NCBI GenBank assembly: GCA_947073495.1
Contig: CAMTMX010000023.1
Span: 1-40,263, forward strand
Source: an uncultured Porphyromonadaceae bacterium
GTDB taxonomy: Bacteria; Bacteroidota; Bacteroidia; Bacteroidales; Muribaculaceae
DNA length: 40,263 nt
Direction: 5' to 3'
How positions within the stretch are numbered: the first letter of the stretch is position 1; every line of letters starts with the position of its first letter. Shown here piece after piece: positions 1 to 7,973 of this stretch. Both the position numbers and the translations under genes were made by a program. A model generated the notes under the pieces. It did not search any database. It had not been told where the DNA came from and saw only the letters and a list, made by a program, of their open reading frames with translations.

Positions 1-65
1 TCGGATTCGAACCAACGACCCCGAGATTACAAATCACGTGCTCTGGCCAACTGAGCTAAAGAGGC
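1..65 (-). tRNA. tRNA-Thr (anticodon TGT), 3' end cut by window edge
   Basis: Read on the minus strand the gene starts GCCTCTT at 65, followed by a D stem GCTC/GAGC, an anticodon loop TTTGTAA (anticodon TGT, reading ACA threonine codons), a five-base variable loop and the T loop TTCGAAT. The last part of the T stem and the 3' acceptor strand lie beyond position 1. The anticodon stem CGTGA/TCTCG has one T:T mismatch in the middle; all other visible stems pair. It lies only 5 nt downstream of the SRP RNA gene and probably shares its transcript. Confidence 0.9.
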
Positions 66-69
66 AAAT

Positions 70-164
70 GGGCGAGCGATCTACATCGCACAGCTCAACC
101 CGCTACCCTTGCTTCGGTCAAGATCTGGGGGATTTACGGGGAGCAAGTCGTGTAGGACTCACCC
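70..164 (-). ncRNA. ffs: Small signal recognition particle RNA (4.5S-type)
   Basis: On the minus strand a roughly 95-nt RNA runs from GGGTGAG (158-164) to CTCGCCC (70-76). These ends pair over seven positions, including one G-U, as the closing stem of a rod-like RNA. The centre contains CTTGACCGAAGCAAGGGTAGC, in the position of the apical loop and Ffh-binding domain, and the 3' half has TGTGCGATGTAGATCGC, which resembles the 3' arm of bacterial 4.5S RNA. The promoter at 169-200 would start transcription at the first G of the closing stem. The RNA would pair with Ffh to target nascent membrane and secreted proteins. Identification is from memory of the family; a covariance search was not possible. 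Confidence 0.75.
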
Positions 165-168
165 GATG

Positions 169-200
169 CAAAGTTAGGCATTATTTCGAAATTGACCAAA
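169..200 (-). promoter_or_regulatory. Bacteroidota-type sigma promoter for SRP RNA and tRNA-Thr
   Basis: On the minus strand a -33 element TTTG (197-200) is separated by 20 nt from a -7 element TAACTTTG (169-176), matching the Bacteroidota consensus TTTG-N19-21-TAnnTTTG. The predicted start, 4-5 nt downstream, falls at the 5' end of the SRP RNA. Confidence 0.85.
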
Positions 201-224
201 CAAATTAAGGCATTTTTTAAGCCA

Positions 225-266
225 TAAAAACAGCATCGGCTGACACACCTCTATGTATCAGCCGAT
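225..266 (-). terminator. Rho-independent terminator after the glycosidase gene
   Basis: A 9-bp perfect stem, ATCGGCTGA (235-243) with TCAGCCGAT (258-266), and a 14-nt loop are followed on the minus strand by TGTTTTT. It lies about 20 nt beyond the stop codon of the gene at 287-2617. On the plus strand the stem is followed by a T-rich tract too, but no plus-strand gene ends here. Confidence 0.85.
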
Positions 267-286
267 TTCTATTTTTATTTGACTTC

Positions 287-2617
287 TTATTTTGAAACTT
301 TTTCTATCAGCACCCCGTCGATTATGGCATGATTTGTGCCGATATTCATATTCTCGTCTTCAGGATTGAACACCAATTTCACTTCATGTTGACCAGGTTC
401 AAGCGTCACACGGACTGAGTTTGACATTCCCCAGTCGTTCCAGTTGCCTACCCCACGCTGAGGCATAACCACTGTGCCCACATCTTTGCCGTCTACATAA
501 AGACTACGGATGGCAGCCTTGTTTTCTGTGTTGACCGGTCCGTTGCCATTGGCATAGCGGAACGAGATTGTGTATTCCCCGGCGGGCATATTTACGGATT
601 TTGTCTCGAACTTTGCCACTACCGGTGATAATGTATGGTCTGTTTCAACAAATCCTTTGCCACGATACCCCTCGACACCCTTTTCAGGCTTATAGGAGAC
701 TTCGGGAGACTTCAGTGACACTGATTCATTATCCATCTCCCAAAATGCGCGTGTACGGTTGCTACGGGGCTCAGATGCGAAACTTTCCACACCTCTGCCG
801 GATACTCCTATCACTTGCCATTCCCCTTCCTCTACGGCAGGCCACGATGTCTGACGTGTGCGACCCACTTCCTTGCCGTCGCGAAGCACTATATATTCCC
901 CAATATATTCGATAGGGTTCCATTCAAGAAGATTTAACGCAGGCACACCTTCGCCGGCAAGACTGCTGTCTGTCGAAAGCCATGCCATTGGCGTCAGCGG
1001 GGCATTGGAATTATTGACGTGATTCACCTTCATCGGAGCGATATTGTGATTGTCCATCTCAATCACAATATCGCCGCCATTCTTGAGAAGTTTGGCGGGG
1101 ATCACTTTCCCCTTCTCAGGATAATACCCCTTTCCGTTAACGGTTATTCCATGCACACGGTCGCCATATCCTTTCACGATTATGTTGAGGCGCGCCCCGC
1201 GATACGGAAAGTTTGAAAGCGTCCGCTCCCCTCCTAATGCTTCCGGCACAAACGGCTCGATCCTCAGACCGTCTTTTTCAAAATGGATTCCGAAAAGCAT
1301 CTGATTGGTGAGCGCGATATTTCCGGCAAGGCTCCACAGCATGTTGGAAGAGTTGAGTTCGGTAAATATGTCGCCGTTGTCAAGATTGAAATTCTCCTTG
1401 TTGGTGGCGAACAAGGCTGCGGGGCGTATCACGCTGCCGATACCTTCCAGCGCACCCTGCTCGTTGCCTGCCTTAGCCTGCGCGAGCGCCCAATAAGACG
1501 CCACAAAAGGCCACAACGCATTGTTGTGGTAGCTGGGCATATCGTAAATCTGCGGATAGAAAATCGCCGGTCCGTATTTGGTAATGGGGTTATTTTCCGA
1601 AATTGATTTCTGTCGGTCCCTGGGTGCAATGTCGTAAAGAATGGCAAGAGACTCTCCCAATGTCTCGGCACGGGGATTGAGAATCTTGTTATCCCTGCCG
1701 TAGGTATACATACCGTAATAACCTTTATCCGGCATCCAGAACATCTTGTCGATGGCTGCGGAAAGCTCTTCCGACTGCCTTGCGTAAGCTGCAGCCTCTT
1801 TCTTCTTGCCGAGCACACCAGCCATCTCGGAAGCACATTTAAGAGCGGAGGCATAAAGCACGTTTGTCCCCATAGCCTCGCTCTGCGAAATGTCGGCGGT
1901 CTGCATCCATTTAGGATAACTCTGCTCACGCCAATCTATGAACGAGGTCTCCCCTTTTATAAGTCCGTTTTCGCTCACTACAGTCTTGGCGTCTTTAGCC
2001 ATGGATCGCTCCACAACGGGATAGACCGTCTCAAGCCATTTCTTGTCGCCGGTCACCTTATAGATTTCCCATGCGGCGACTGTCCAGATCATACGGTCGG
2101 TGGAAATAGGCCACGCACCCCCGGAACCGGTATCCTGTATGATCTGTCCCTCTTTGTTGATCTTCTTCAGCAGCGAATTCATGGAAGCCTCCGGCTGCAG
2201 TGACGCCATAGAGAGGATAATGGAATAGCTGACGTCTCGGGTCCACACTCCTGCCCATTCCTTACCTGTACGCATGGTCGTGTCGGGCTCTACAGCGTTG
2301 ACCATCTCGTCGAGGCCCATATTGTAGACCGCCTCCATTAGGGGATTCCCGCCGCTTATCTTCGGATAAGCCGAAAGATCATTTTTCTTCACCCATGTCT
2401 GACTGATCGGCATAAAGTATCCCGGCCGACCCTTATAAGTGGAGCGGATTTCGTATGGGTTTTCAGCCCATGCCTTGAATTCGTCCTGATAGAGTGTGTC
2501 ACCTTTCCATGTGTAGGCATCCGTGGCGACAATCACGTCGCCCGCTGCGTAGGCGGCGCCACCCTCAGCAAGGAGAGCGACGCCACCTATCAATGTCGCG
2601 ATTTTCTTTCGATTCAT
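287..2617 (-). CDS. Secreted six-hairpin glycosidase with C-terminal carbohydrate-binding-like domain
   Basis: A 776-residue exported protein. Residues 1-24 look like a signal peptide ending AYA before AGD. Residues about 85-500 resemble (alpha/alpha)6-toroid glycosidases of the debranching-enzyme/MGH1 type: motifs GVWTRDVSY (near 123-131), a DWREQ motif near 228 and SYHNNALWPF near 375. A short Fn3-like stretch (about 540-620) follows, then a beta-rich C-terminal domain (about 645-776) with GEYTISFRYANG and a Gly/Asn-rich end, similar to CBM6/CBM35 jelly rolls. I infer periplasmic or surface cleavage of an oligosaccharide; I cannot assign a CAZy family or substrate. It starts 45 nt after rnr and is probably read through from it. 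No SusC/SusD pair is adjacent, so this is not a classic polysaccharide utilisation locus. Confidence 0.75.
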   Translation of the reverse strand: MNRKKIATLIGGVALLAEGGAAYAAGDVIVATDAYTWKGDTLYQDEFKAWAENPYEIRSTYKGRPGYFMPISQTWVKKNDLSAYPKISGGNPLMEAVYNMGLDEMVNAVEPDTTMRTGKEWAGVWTRDVSYSIILSMASLQPEASMNSLLKKINKEGQIIQDTGSGGAWPISTDRMIWTVAAWEIYKVTGDKKWLETVYPVVERSMAKDAKTVVSENGLIKGETSFIDWREQSYPKWMQTADISQSEAMGTNVLYASALKCASEMAGVLGKKKEAAAYARQSEELSAAIDKMFWMPDKGYYGMYTYGRDNKILNPRAETLGESLAILYDIAPRDRQKSISENNPITKYGPAIFYPQIYDMPSYHNNALWPFVASYWALAQAKAGNEQGALEGIGSVIRPAALFATNKENFNLDNGDIFTELNSSNMLWSLAGNIALTNQMLFGIHFEKDGLRIEPFVPEALGGERTLSNFPYRGARLNIIVKGYGDRVHGITVNGKGYYPEKGKVIPAKLLKNGGDIVIEMDNHNIAPMKVNHVNNSNAPLTPMAWLSTDSSLAGEGVPALNLLEWNPIEYIGEYIVLRDGKEVGRTRQTSWPAVEEGEWQVIGVSGRGVESFASEPRSNRTRAFWEMDNESVSLKSPEVSYKPEKGVEGYRGKGFVETDHTLSPVVAKFETKSVNMPAGEYTISFRYANGNGPVNTENKAAIRSLYVDGKDVGTVVMPQRGVGNWNDWGMSNSVRVTLEPGQHEVKLVFNPEDENMNIGTNHAIIDGVLIEKVSK

Positions 2618-2662
2618 TTTATTTAGTTAAGTATTCTCAAAAAGTATTATGTGCATTATGAA

Positions 2663-4927
2663 TTATCCCTGTTTCCTCCTCTTGTTTCCTCCGCGGGTAC
2701 GGTTTTTCTTTTTCTTCTCCTTCGGATTGTGGCGGGGATTTTTGCTCTTCGTCTCCTTAATCGGCTTATTGGGGTTGCCGTCGTCAGAGATCAATGCAAA
2801 ATCGAGTTGCTTGCGGTCGAGGTCAGCACGTGCCACCTGCACCTTCACTTGATCGCCAAGAGTGTATTTATTGTGATATTTCCTTCCGATAAGGCAATAG
2901 TTTTTCTCATCGAAATCATAGTAGTCATCGGCAAGGTCACGTACCGGCACAAGACCTTCACACTTATTCTCGTCAAGTTCCACATAGAGTCCCCACTCCG
3001 TCACTCCGGAAATAACACCGGAATAGATCTCCCCGAGCCGTTCCTGCATAAACTCCACCTGCTTGTAGCGGATGGAGGCTCGCTCGGCATTTGCCGCGAG
3101 TTGTTCCATGTCTGATGAATGGCGGCACTGATCTTCGAGTTTCAGTTTGTCTGTACTTCTCGCCCCGTCGGCATATTTGGCAATCAGACGGTGCACCATC
3201 ATATCAGGATAGCGGCGTATCGGCGACGTGAAATGGGTATAATAGTCGAGAGCAAGTCCGTAATGCCCCACATTGTCGGTGGTATATGTAGCCTTCGCCA
3301 TACTGCGGATGGCGAGCATGGCAAGCATATTTTCCTCACCTCGCCCCTTCACGTCTTTAAGCATCCTGTTAAGACTCTTGTTCACTTCCTTCGCCGTGCC
3401 CTCGGTCTTGACTTTAAATCCGAACCGCTGTGCTATCAGTGAGAAGTTGGTGATCTTCTCCGGATCCGGATTATCGTGTACCCGATAAACGAAAGATTTC
3501 GCCTTCTTCCCCTTCGGCACCTTCCCTATGCTCTCCGCCACCGTGAGGTTTGCGAGAAGCATGAATTCCTCGATCAACTTGTTGGCGTCTTTCGATTCTT
3601 TGAAATACACGCTTACCGGCTTTCCATCCTTATCGATCTCAAAACGCACCTCGGCACGGTCAAATTCGAGAGCACCGTTATCGTAACGGCGACGACGCAA
3701 TTCTTTTGCGAGTTTATCGAGGGTCAGCACCTCTTTTGCAAAATCGCCTTCTCCGGTTTCTATTATTTGCTGTGCCTCTTCATACGTGAACCGGCGATTG
3801 GATTTTATCACGGTTCTGCCGATACGATAGTTCAGGACATTCGCTTTTGCATCGAGCTCGAATATCGCCGAGAAAGTGAGTTTCTCCTCATCGGGACGAA
3901 GCGAACAGATTCCGTTTGACAGATGTTCCGGAAGCATCGGTATGGTGCGGTCAACAAGATATACACTTGTGGCACGCTGCTGCGCCTCGCGGTCAATAAT
4001 GGAATTGGGGGTGACATAATGCGTGACATCGGCAATGTGCACGCCCACCTCCCAGTTGCCGTTGGCGAGCTGCCGGATTGAAAGCGCGTCGTCGAAGTCT
4101 TTCGCATCCCTGGGGTCGATCGTGAAAGTCACCACTCCCCGGAAATCCTCACGCTTGGCAACCTCTTCAGGCGTGATCCCCGCATCTATTTTATCGGCAG
4201 CCTTCTCCACATTCTCCGGATATTTATAGGGCAACCCGAATTCAGCAAGTATGGCATGCATCTCGGCGGTGTTCTCCCCTTTTCTTCCGAGAATATCGAC
4301 CACCTCACCACGGGGATTCATCTCTTCGTCGCGCCACTGTGTGATCCTTGCTATCGCCTTGTCTCCGGTTTTTCCGCCCTTCAGTTTCGAACGGGGGATG
4401 ATAATGTCGGCGGCAAGGAATTTTGAATCTGTAACAAGAGCCGCATAATTCTTCTCCACATTGAGGGTTCCGATGAACACCTGATCTTTCGGCTCGATGA
4501 TCTCGATCACTTTTGCCTCCGGCTCCTGCCCTTTGCGGTTGGCTGAAATCTCGACACGGACTTTGTCTCCATTAAGGGCGTGCATGGAGTTACGTTCGGC
4601 AACGAGAATGACCTCGTCGTCGATCATAACTCCGTTCTTACCGTTGCTGCGACGAACGAATACACCGGTGTTTTCAGTGCCCCGGTTACTGTTTGCCTTA
4701 TACCTTCCGAGGTCCACCTCAAGGATGACATCTGCAGCCGCGAGCTCATCAAGAATATTTATCACATCGTTGCGGTTGGCAGGATGTGTGGCTCCCACGG
4801 CAAATGCAACCTGCTTATAGTTGAACGCCTGCTTTTTCTCCTTTTCCAGAAACGACAGGATCTTTTCCTGAAGCTCCTTTTTCTTTATGCGGGGTGCTTT
4901 TCTCCCCTCTGTATCCTTTGTCTTCAT
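2663..4927 (-). CDS. rnr: Ribonuclease R
   Basis: A 754-residue 3'-to-5' exoribonuclease that degrades structured RNA and takes part in mRNA and rRNA turnover. Visible order: an N-terminal helical winged-helix region (KELQEKILSFLEKEKKQAF), OB/cold-shock modules (about 60-220), the RNB catalytic domain with the metal-binding aspartates in TIDPRDAKDFDDALSI (near 270) and the HYGLALDYYTHFTSPIRRYPD segment, then an S1 domain (EIYSGVISGVTEWGLYVEL) and a very basic tail ending KKKKNRTRGGNKRRKQG, suited to RNA binding. I chose the ATG at 4927; an in-frame GTG at 4981 would add 18 residues that do not look like the family. The uvrC stop lies 167 nt upstream and I found no consensus promoter between them. 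Confidence 0.95.
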   Translation of the reverse strand: MKTKDTEGRKAPRIKKKELQEKILSFLEKEKKQAFNYKQVAFAVGATHPANRNDVINILDELAAADVILEVDLGRYKANSNRGTENTGVFVRRSNGKNGVMIDDEVILVAERNSMHALNGDKVRVEISANRKGQEPEAKVIEIIEPKDQVFIGTLNVEKNYAALVTDSKFLAADIIIPRSKLKGGKTGDKAIARITQWRDEEMNPRGEVVDILGRKGENTAEMHAILAEFGLPYKYPENVEKAADKIDAGITPEEVAKREDFRGVVTFTIDPRDAKDFDDALSIRQLANGNWEVGVHIADVTHYVTPNSIIDREAQQRATSVYLVDRTIPMLPEHLSNGICSLRPDEEKLTFSAIFELDAKANVLNYRIGRTVIKSNRRFTYEEAQQIIETGEGDFAKEVLTLDKLAKELRRRRYDNGALEFDRAEVRFEIDKDGKPVSVYFKESKDANKLIEEFMLLANLTVAESIGKVPKGKKAKSFVYRVHDNPDPEKITNFSLIAQRFGFKVKTEGTAKEVNKSLNRMLKDVKGRGEENMLAMLAIRSMAKATYTTDNVGHYGLALDYYTHFTSPIRRYPDMMVHRLIAKYADGARSTDKLKLEDQCRHSSDMEQLAANAERASIRYKQVEFMQERLGEIYSGVISGVTEWGLYVELDENKCEGLVPVRDLADDYYDFDEKNYCLIGRKYHNKYTLGDQVKVQVARADLDRKQLDFALISDDGNPNKPIKETKSKNPRHNPKEKKKKNRTRGGNKRRKQG

Positions 4928-5094
4928 ATACGGATTGTACTTTTTCGTTTTACTTGATGTGTTGTCTCTCTGGAATATCACTCCATGTCCCTTATCAATA
5001 TAACGCTACATCTTGCATTTCGTCTATATTCAAGAGAAATAATAATTAAAGAAAAGGGCAAAAAGTGGAATAATAAATAATATTTGCCATTTGC

Positions 5095-7158
5095 TTATTC
5101 TTGGGGATGGAAGTGAGAGTAAACTATATTTGCCTTACTGTTGCCCACACATTCCGCCAGATCTTCAAACGACGCTTCCTTTATCCGCCTTACGCTCTTG
5201 AATGTCTTCATAAGCATTTTTGCCGTAACATCCCCAATCCCCTTTATGCCGTCGAGCTCACTGACCACCTGCCCCTTCGAGCGGCGCAAGCGATGATGGG
5301 TGATCCCGAATCGGTGCGCCTCGTCACGCAGAGCCTGGATCACTTGCAGGCTCCTGCTTTTTTTATCAATATAGAGCGGCAACTGGTCGCCGGGGAAATA
5401 AATTTCCTCAAGCCTTTTTGCGATTCCAACCAATGCCACCTCTCCCCTTATACCCATCTCGTCAAATGCCTCGACCGCCGCGCTCAACTGACCTTTTCCG
5501 CCATCCACCACCACAAGTTGCGGCAGCGGTTCCCCCTCCGCCATCATTCTTGAATAACGACGATGAAGCACCTCTTTCATTGATGCGAAATCATCAGGTC
5601 CTTCCACTGTTTTTATAATAAAATGGCGGTAATCCTTTTTCGAGGGTTTTCCGTTGCGGAACACCACGCAACTCGCCACAGGATTCGTCCCCTGGATATT
5701 GGAGTTGTCGAAACATTCGATATGCCGGGGCTGCACATTAAGACGGAAATCACTTTTCATCTGTTCCATCAGTTTTTCGACCCCCTTTTCAGGATCGAGT
5801 TTTTCCGCCATCTTCTCTTTGTCGTTCATATATTGGCGCACATTCTTCATCCCGACATCCAATATTTTTTTCTTGTCTCCCCTCTTAGGCACGATGAATT
5901 CGACATTTTCAAATTCCACATCCGGTTCAAACGGCACGATAACCGTCTTGAACACCCTCTCGAAACGACGTGAGATTTCACCGATCGCCATTGAAAGTAT
6001 TTCTGCCGGTGTCTCCGCAAGTTTTCTCCGGAATTCCATATTGAGGCTCTGCACGACGGCTCCGTGATGCAGATGCATGAAGTTTACGTAGGCAGAATCC
6101 CCGCTTTCATCGTAGGCGAACATGTCTGCATCTTCCTCTTCCGTGACCGCTATAACAGATTTGGCATTATATTTTTTGACAGTCTCGTATTTATCCTTCA
6201 CCGCCTGCGCCTCCTCAAATTTCCATTCACCGCTAAGACGAGCCATCTCTGCTTTCAAGTAGTTCTCCAGGATGACTGTCTCCCCGTTTAGGATCTGGCG
6301 CACTTGCGCCACATATTTTCCGTATTCATCGGGGCTGATCAATCCTCTGCATGCGCCGTTGCATTTATTGATATGATAGTCGAGACAAAGCCTGAATTTA
6401 TTTCTGGCGATCCCCTTTTCATCCAATAAATGTCGACAGCTGCGCAAAGGATAGACATCCCTGATAAGTTGCAGAATCACTTTTGCAGTCTGGACATTGC
6501 TGTACGGACCGTAATATTTGCCATGCATCCCCTTCTCCCTTGTCATGAATACCCTCGGATAAAGTTCTTTCGTGACTACAATCCAGGGATAGGATTTGTC
6601 ATCTTTGAGCAAGACATTATAATGCGGTTTATATGCCTTGATCATGGCGTTTTCAAGATGCAGGGCATCTTCTTCGGAGCCTACCACAATAAAACGCATA
6701 TCCACAATATTCCTCACGAGAAGGTTCGTTTTTATCGAATCATGCCGACGGTTGAAATAAGAAGAGACTCGTCTTTTCAACCGCTTCGCCTTCCCCACAT
6801 AAATCACCTTCCCATGTTTATCGATATACATGTAGACACCGGGAGCCTCAGGCAAATTAAGAATCTTCTCTCTCAGATGGGCTCCCGGGCGATTATTAAA
6901 CAGATCTTCTTTCGTCCTGTCGGGTTTAATTTCTATTTCAAATTTACCGGTTTCATCGATATTTCTGCCGGCATCTGCCAACAGTTCATCAATAGCCGCC
7001 CTCACCTCTTCAGGGCGTGCCACAATCATGGGTTCCCCGGGCTTCGGCATATGGAGCATGGGGAGAGATGCGGAATCCCCACTCTTTAAAATCTGCGGAA
7101 CAGGATCGCACCCGGAAACAGGACCGTTGTCTGCTTTTATATCTTCAAATCTATCCAT
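5095..7158 (-). CDS. uvrC: Excinuclease ABC subunit C with N-terminal extension
   Basis: UvrC makes the dual incisions of nucleotide excision repair with UvrA and UvrB. From the ATG at 7158 the protein is 687 residues. The GIY-YIG domain begins near residue 100 (PGVYMY then VIYVGKAKRLKRR), followed by the four-cysteine region (CRHLL, then CLDYHINKCNGAC), a UVR motif (FEEAQAVKDKYE), the RNase H-like second nuclease (ECFDNSNIQGTNPVAS, VVVDGGKGQL) and a C-terminal helix-hairpin-helix pair (LDGIKGIGDVTAKML). Other UvrC proteins start about 20 residues before the PGVY motif, so about 87 residues here are extra, acidic and proline-rich. An in-frame GTG at 7200 would add 14 more residues but sits in a strong hairpin, so ATG is preferred. 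Confidence 0.95.
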   Translation of the reverse strand: MDRFEDIKADNGPVSGCDPVPQILKSGDSASLPMLHMPKPGEPMIVARPEEVRAAIDELLADAGRNIDETGKFEIEIKPDRTKEDLFNNRPGAHLREKILNLPEAPGVYMYIDKHGKVIYVGKAKRLKRRVSSYFNRRHDSIKTNLLVRNIVDMRFIVVGSEEDALHLENAMIKAYKPHYNVLLKDDKSYPWIVVTKELYPRVFMTREKGMHGKYYGPYSNVQTAKVILQLIRDVYPLRSCRHLLDEKGIARNKFRLCLDYHINKCNGACRGLISPDEYGKYVAQVRQILNGETVILENYLKAEMARLSGEWKFEEAQAVKDKYETVKKYNAKSVIAVTEEEDADMFAYDESGDSAYVNFMHLHHGAVVQSLNMEFRRKLAETPAEILSMAIGEISRRFERVFKTVIVPFEPDVEFENVEFIVPKRGDKKKILDVGMKNVRQYMNDKEKMAEKLDPEKGVEKLMEQMKSDFRLNVQPRHIECFDNSNIQGTNPVASCVVFRNGKPSKKDYRHFIIKTVEGPDDFASMKEVLHRRYSRMMAEGEPLPQLVVVDGGKGQLSAAVEAFDEMGIRGEVALVGIAKRLEEIYFPGDQLPLYIDKKSRSLQVIQALRDEAHRFGITHHRLRRSKGQVVSELDGIKGIGDVTAKMLMKTFKSVRRIKEASFEDLAECVGNSKANIVYSHFHPQE

Positions 7159-7174
7159 ATTTATATAACTCAAA

Positions 7175-7201
7175 GGTGCGCCTGCGGGTTGCAGGAGCAC
7201 C
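7175..7201 (-). other. Strong hairpin in the uvrC leader
   Basis: GGTGCGCCTGC (7175-7185) pairs with GCAGGAGCACC (7191-7201) over 10 of 11 positions with a 5-nt loop, ending 16 nt before the uvrC ATG. There is no T-run after it on the minus strand, so it is not a typical terminator. A second, weaker stem, TTTTGCC/GGCAAAA, lies further upstream at 7219-7252. Confidence 0.6.
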
Positions 7202-7265
7202 TTGTCGAATCGTCATATTTTTGCCTGACGGCACACTTCCTAATCGGCAAAACCGAATTTAATCC

Positions 7266-7298
7266 ATCTAAAAATATCCCGATAAAATCGGGATATTT
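7266..7298 (-). terminator. Rho-independent terminator after apt
   Basis: A perfect 12-bp stem, AAATATCCCGAT (7272-7283) with ATCGGGATATTT (7287-7298), and a 3-nt loop. On the minus strand the stem ends in TATTTTTAG. It begins 4 nt after the apt stop codon and separates apt from uvrC. Confidence 0.88.
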
Positions 7299-7302
7299 AT
7301 TA

Positions 7303-7851
7303 TCAATATTTCAACAGAGAAGTCACCTCACAATCTTTTGGAAGATTTTCCCTACCATTGAGCGCCGTGAGTTCAACGATAAAATTTATGTAAATTTTCT
7401 TTGGGTTCATACTCTTCACAAGCTCATAGCAAGCCTCCATTGTCCCGCCCGTGGCAAGCAGGTCGTCATGGAGCACCACCACATCATCCGGAGTGATTGC
7501 GTCACTATGAAGCTCGATCGTATCGACGCCATACTCTTTTGCATATGCTTTTTTAATTGTCACGGAAGGCAGCTTTCCCGGCTTACGCGCAGGCACAAAT
7601 CCGCTTCCAAGTTCATACGCAAGGATACTCCCCCCGATGAAACCGCGCGATTCTATACCTACAACTTTGGTCACTCCTTTATCCTTATAAAGGTCTGCAA
7701 GCGCCTTACTCATCACCCTGAGAGCCTCGCCATTTTTCAACATGGTGGTAAGATCACGGAAGATGATTCCCTTCGAAGGGAAATCAGGCACATCGCGAAT
7801 CAGGTCTCTTAAATTTTCAAGTTCCATATTTGTCAGTGTTAGATTACTCAT
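7303..7851 (-). CDS. apt: Adenine phosphoribosyltransferase
   Basis: Converts adenine and PRPP to AMP in cytosolic purine salvage. The 182-residue protein has IPDFP-like RDVPDFPSKGIIFRD near the N terminus, the KVVGIESRGFIGG segment, RKPGKLP, and the PRPP-binding loop VVVLHDDLLATGGT (near 123-136). Length fits the family (about 170-180). An alternative ATG at 7827 gives 174 residues and matches the usual N terminus slightly better; the sequence does not decide it. The gene stands between the parS-like site upstream and its own terminator, and is probably transcribed after mnmG or from an unrecognised promoter. Confidence 0.93.
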   Translation of the reverse strand: MSNLTLTNMELENLRDLIRDVPDFPSKGIIFRDLTTMLKNGEALRVMSKALADLYKDKGVTKVVGIESRGFIGGSILAYELGSGFVPARKPGKLPSVTIKKAYAKEYGVDTIELHSDAITPDDVVVLHDDLLATGGTMEACYELVKSMNPKKIYINFIVELTALNGRENLPKDCEVTSLLKY

Positions 7852-7856
7852 TTCAA

Positions 7857-7872
7857 TGTTCCACGTGGAACA
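7857..7872. promoter_or_regulatory. parS-type ParB binding site
   Basis: The perfect 16-bp palindrome TGTTCCACGTGGAACA lies between mnmG and apt. It matches the bacterial parS consensus TGTTnCACGTGnAACA. ParB family proteins load on such sites, spread, and with ParA and SMC organise the origin region; parS sites cluster near oriC and often near mnmG. It suggests, but does not prove, that the window is origin-proximal. No second copy was seen here. Confidence 0.88.
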
Positions 7873-7973
7873 ATTTTATTCTATCTTATTTATAGTCCGC
7901 ATTTAAGAAACGGATTTTATCAAATAAGATTGTGACTCCATTCCCCTTTTGCATTCCATAATCTAATATTTCC

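Noticed and set aside
568..915. Plus-strand open frames opposite the glycosidase, rnr, uvrC and mnmG genes
   Set aside because: They are shadows of well-supported minus-strand genes, with no motif or start context of their own.
4928..4981. Longer rnr start at an in-frame GTG
   Set aside because: It adds 18 residues without family likeness; the ATG at 4927 fits the usual RNase R N terminus.
7159..7200. Longer uvrC start at an in-frame GTG
   Set aside because: The GTG lies inside a strong hairpin and the added residues resemble no UvrC; the ATG at 7158 is preferred.
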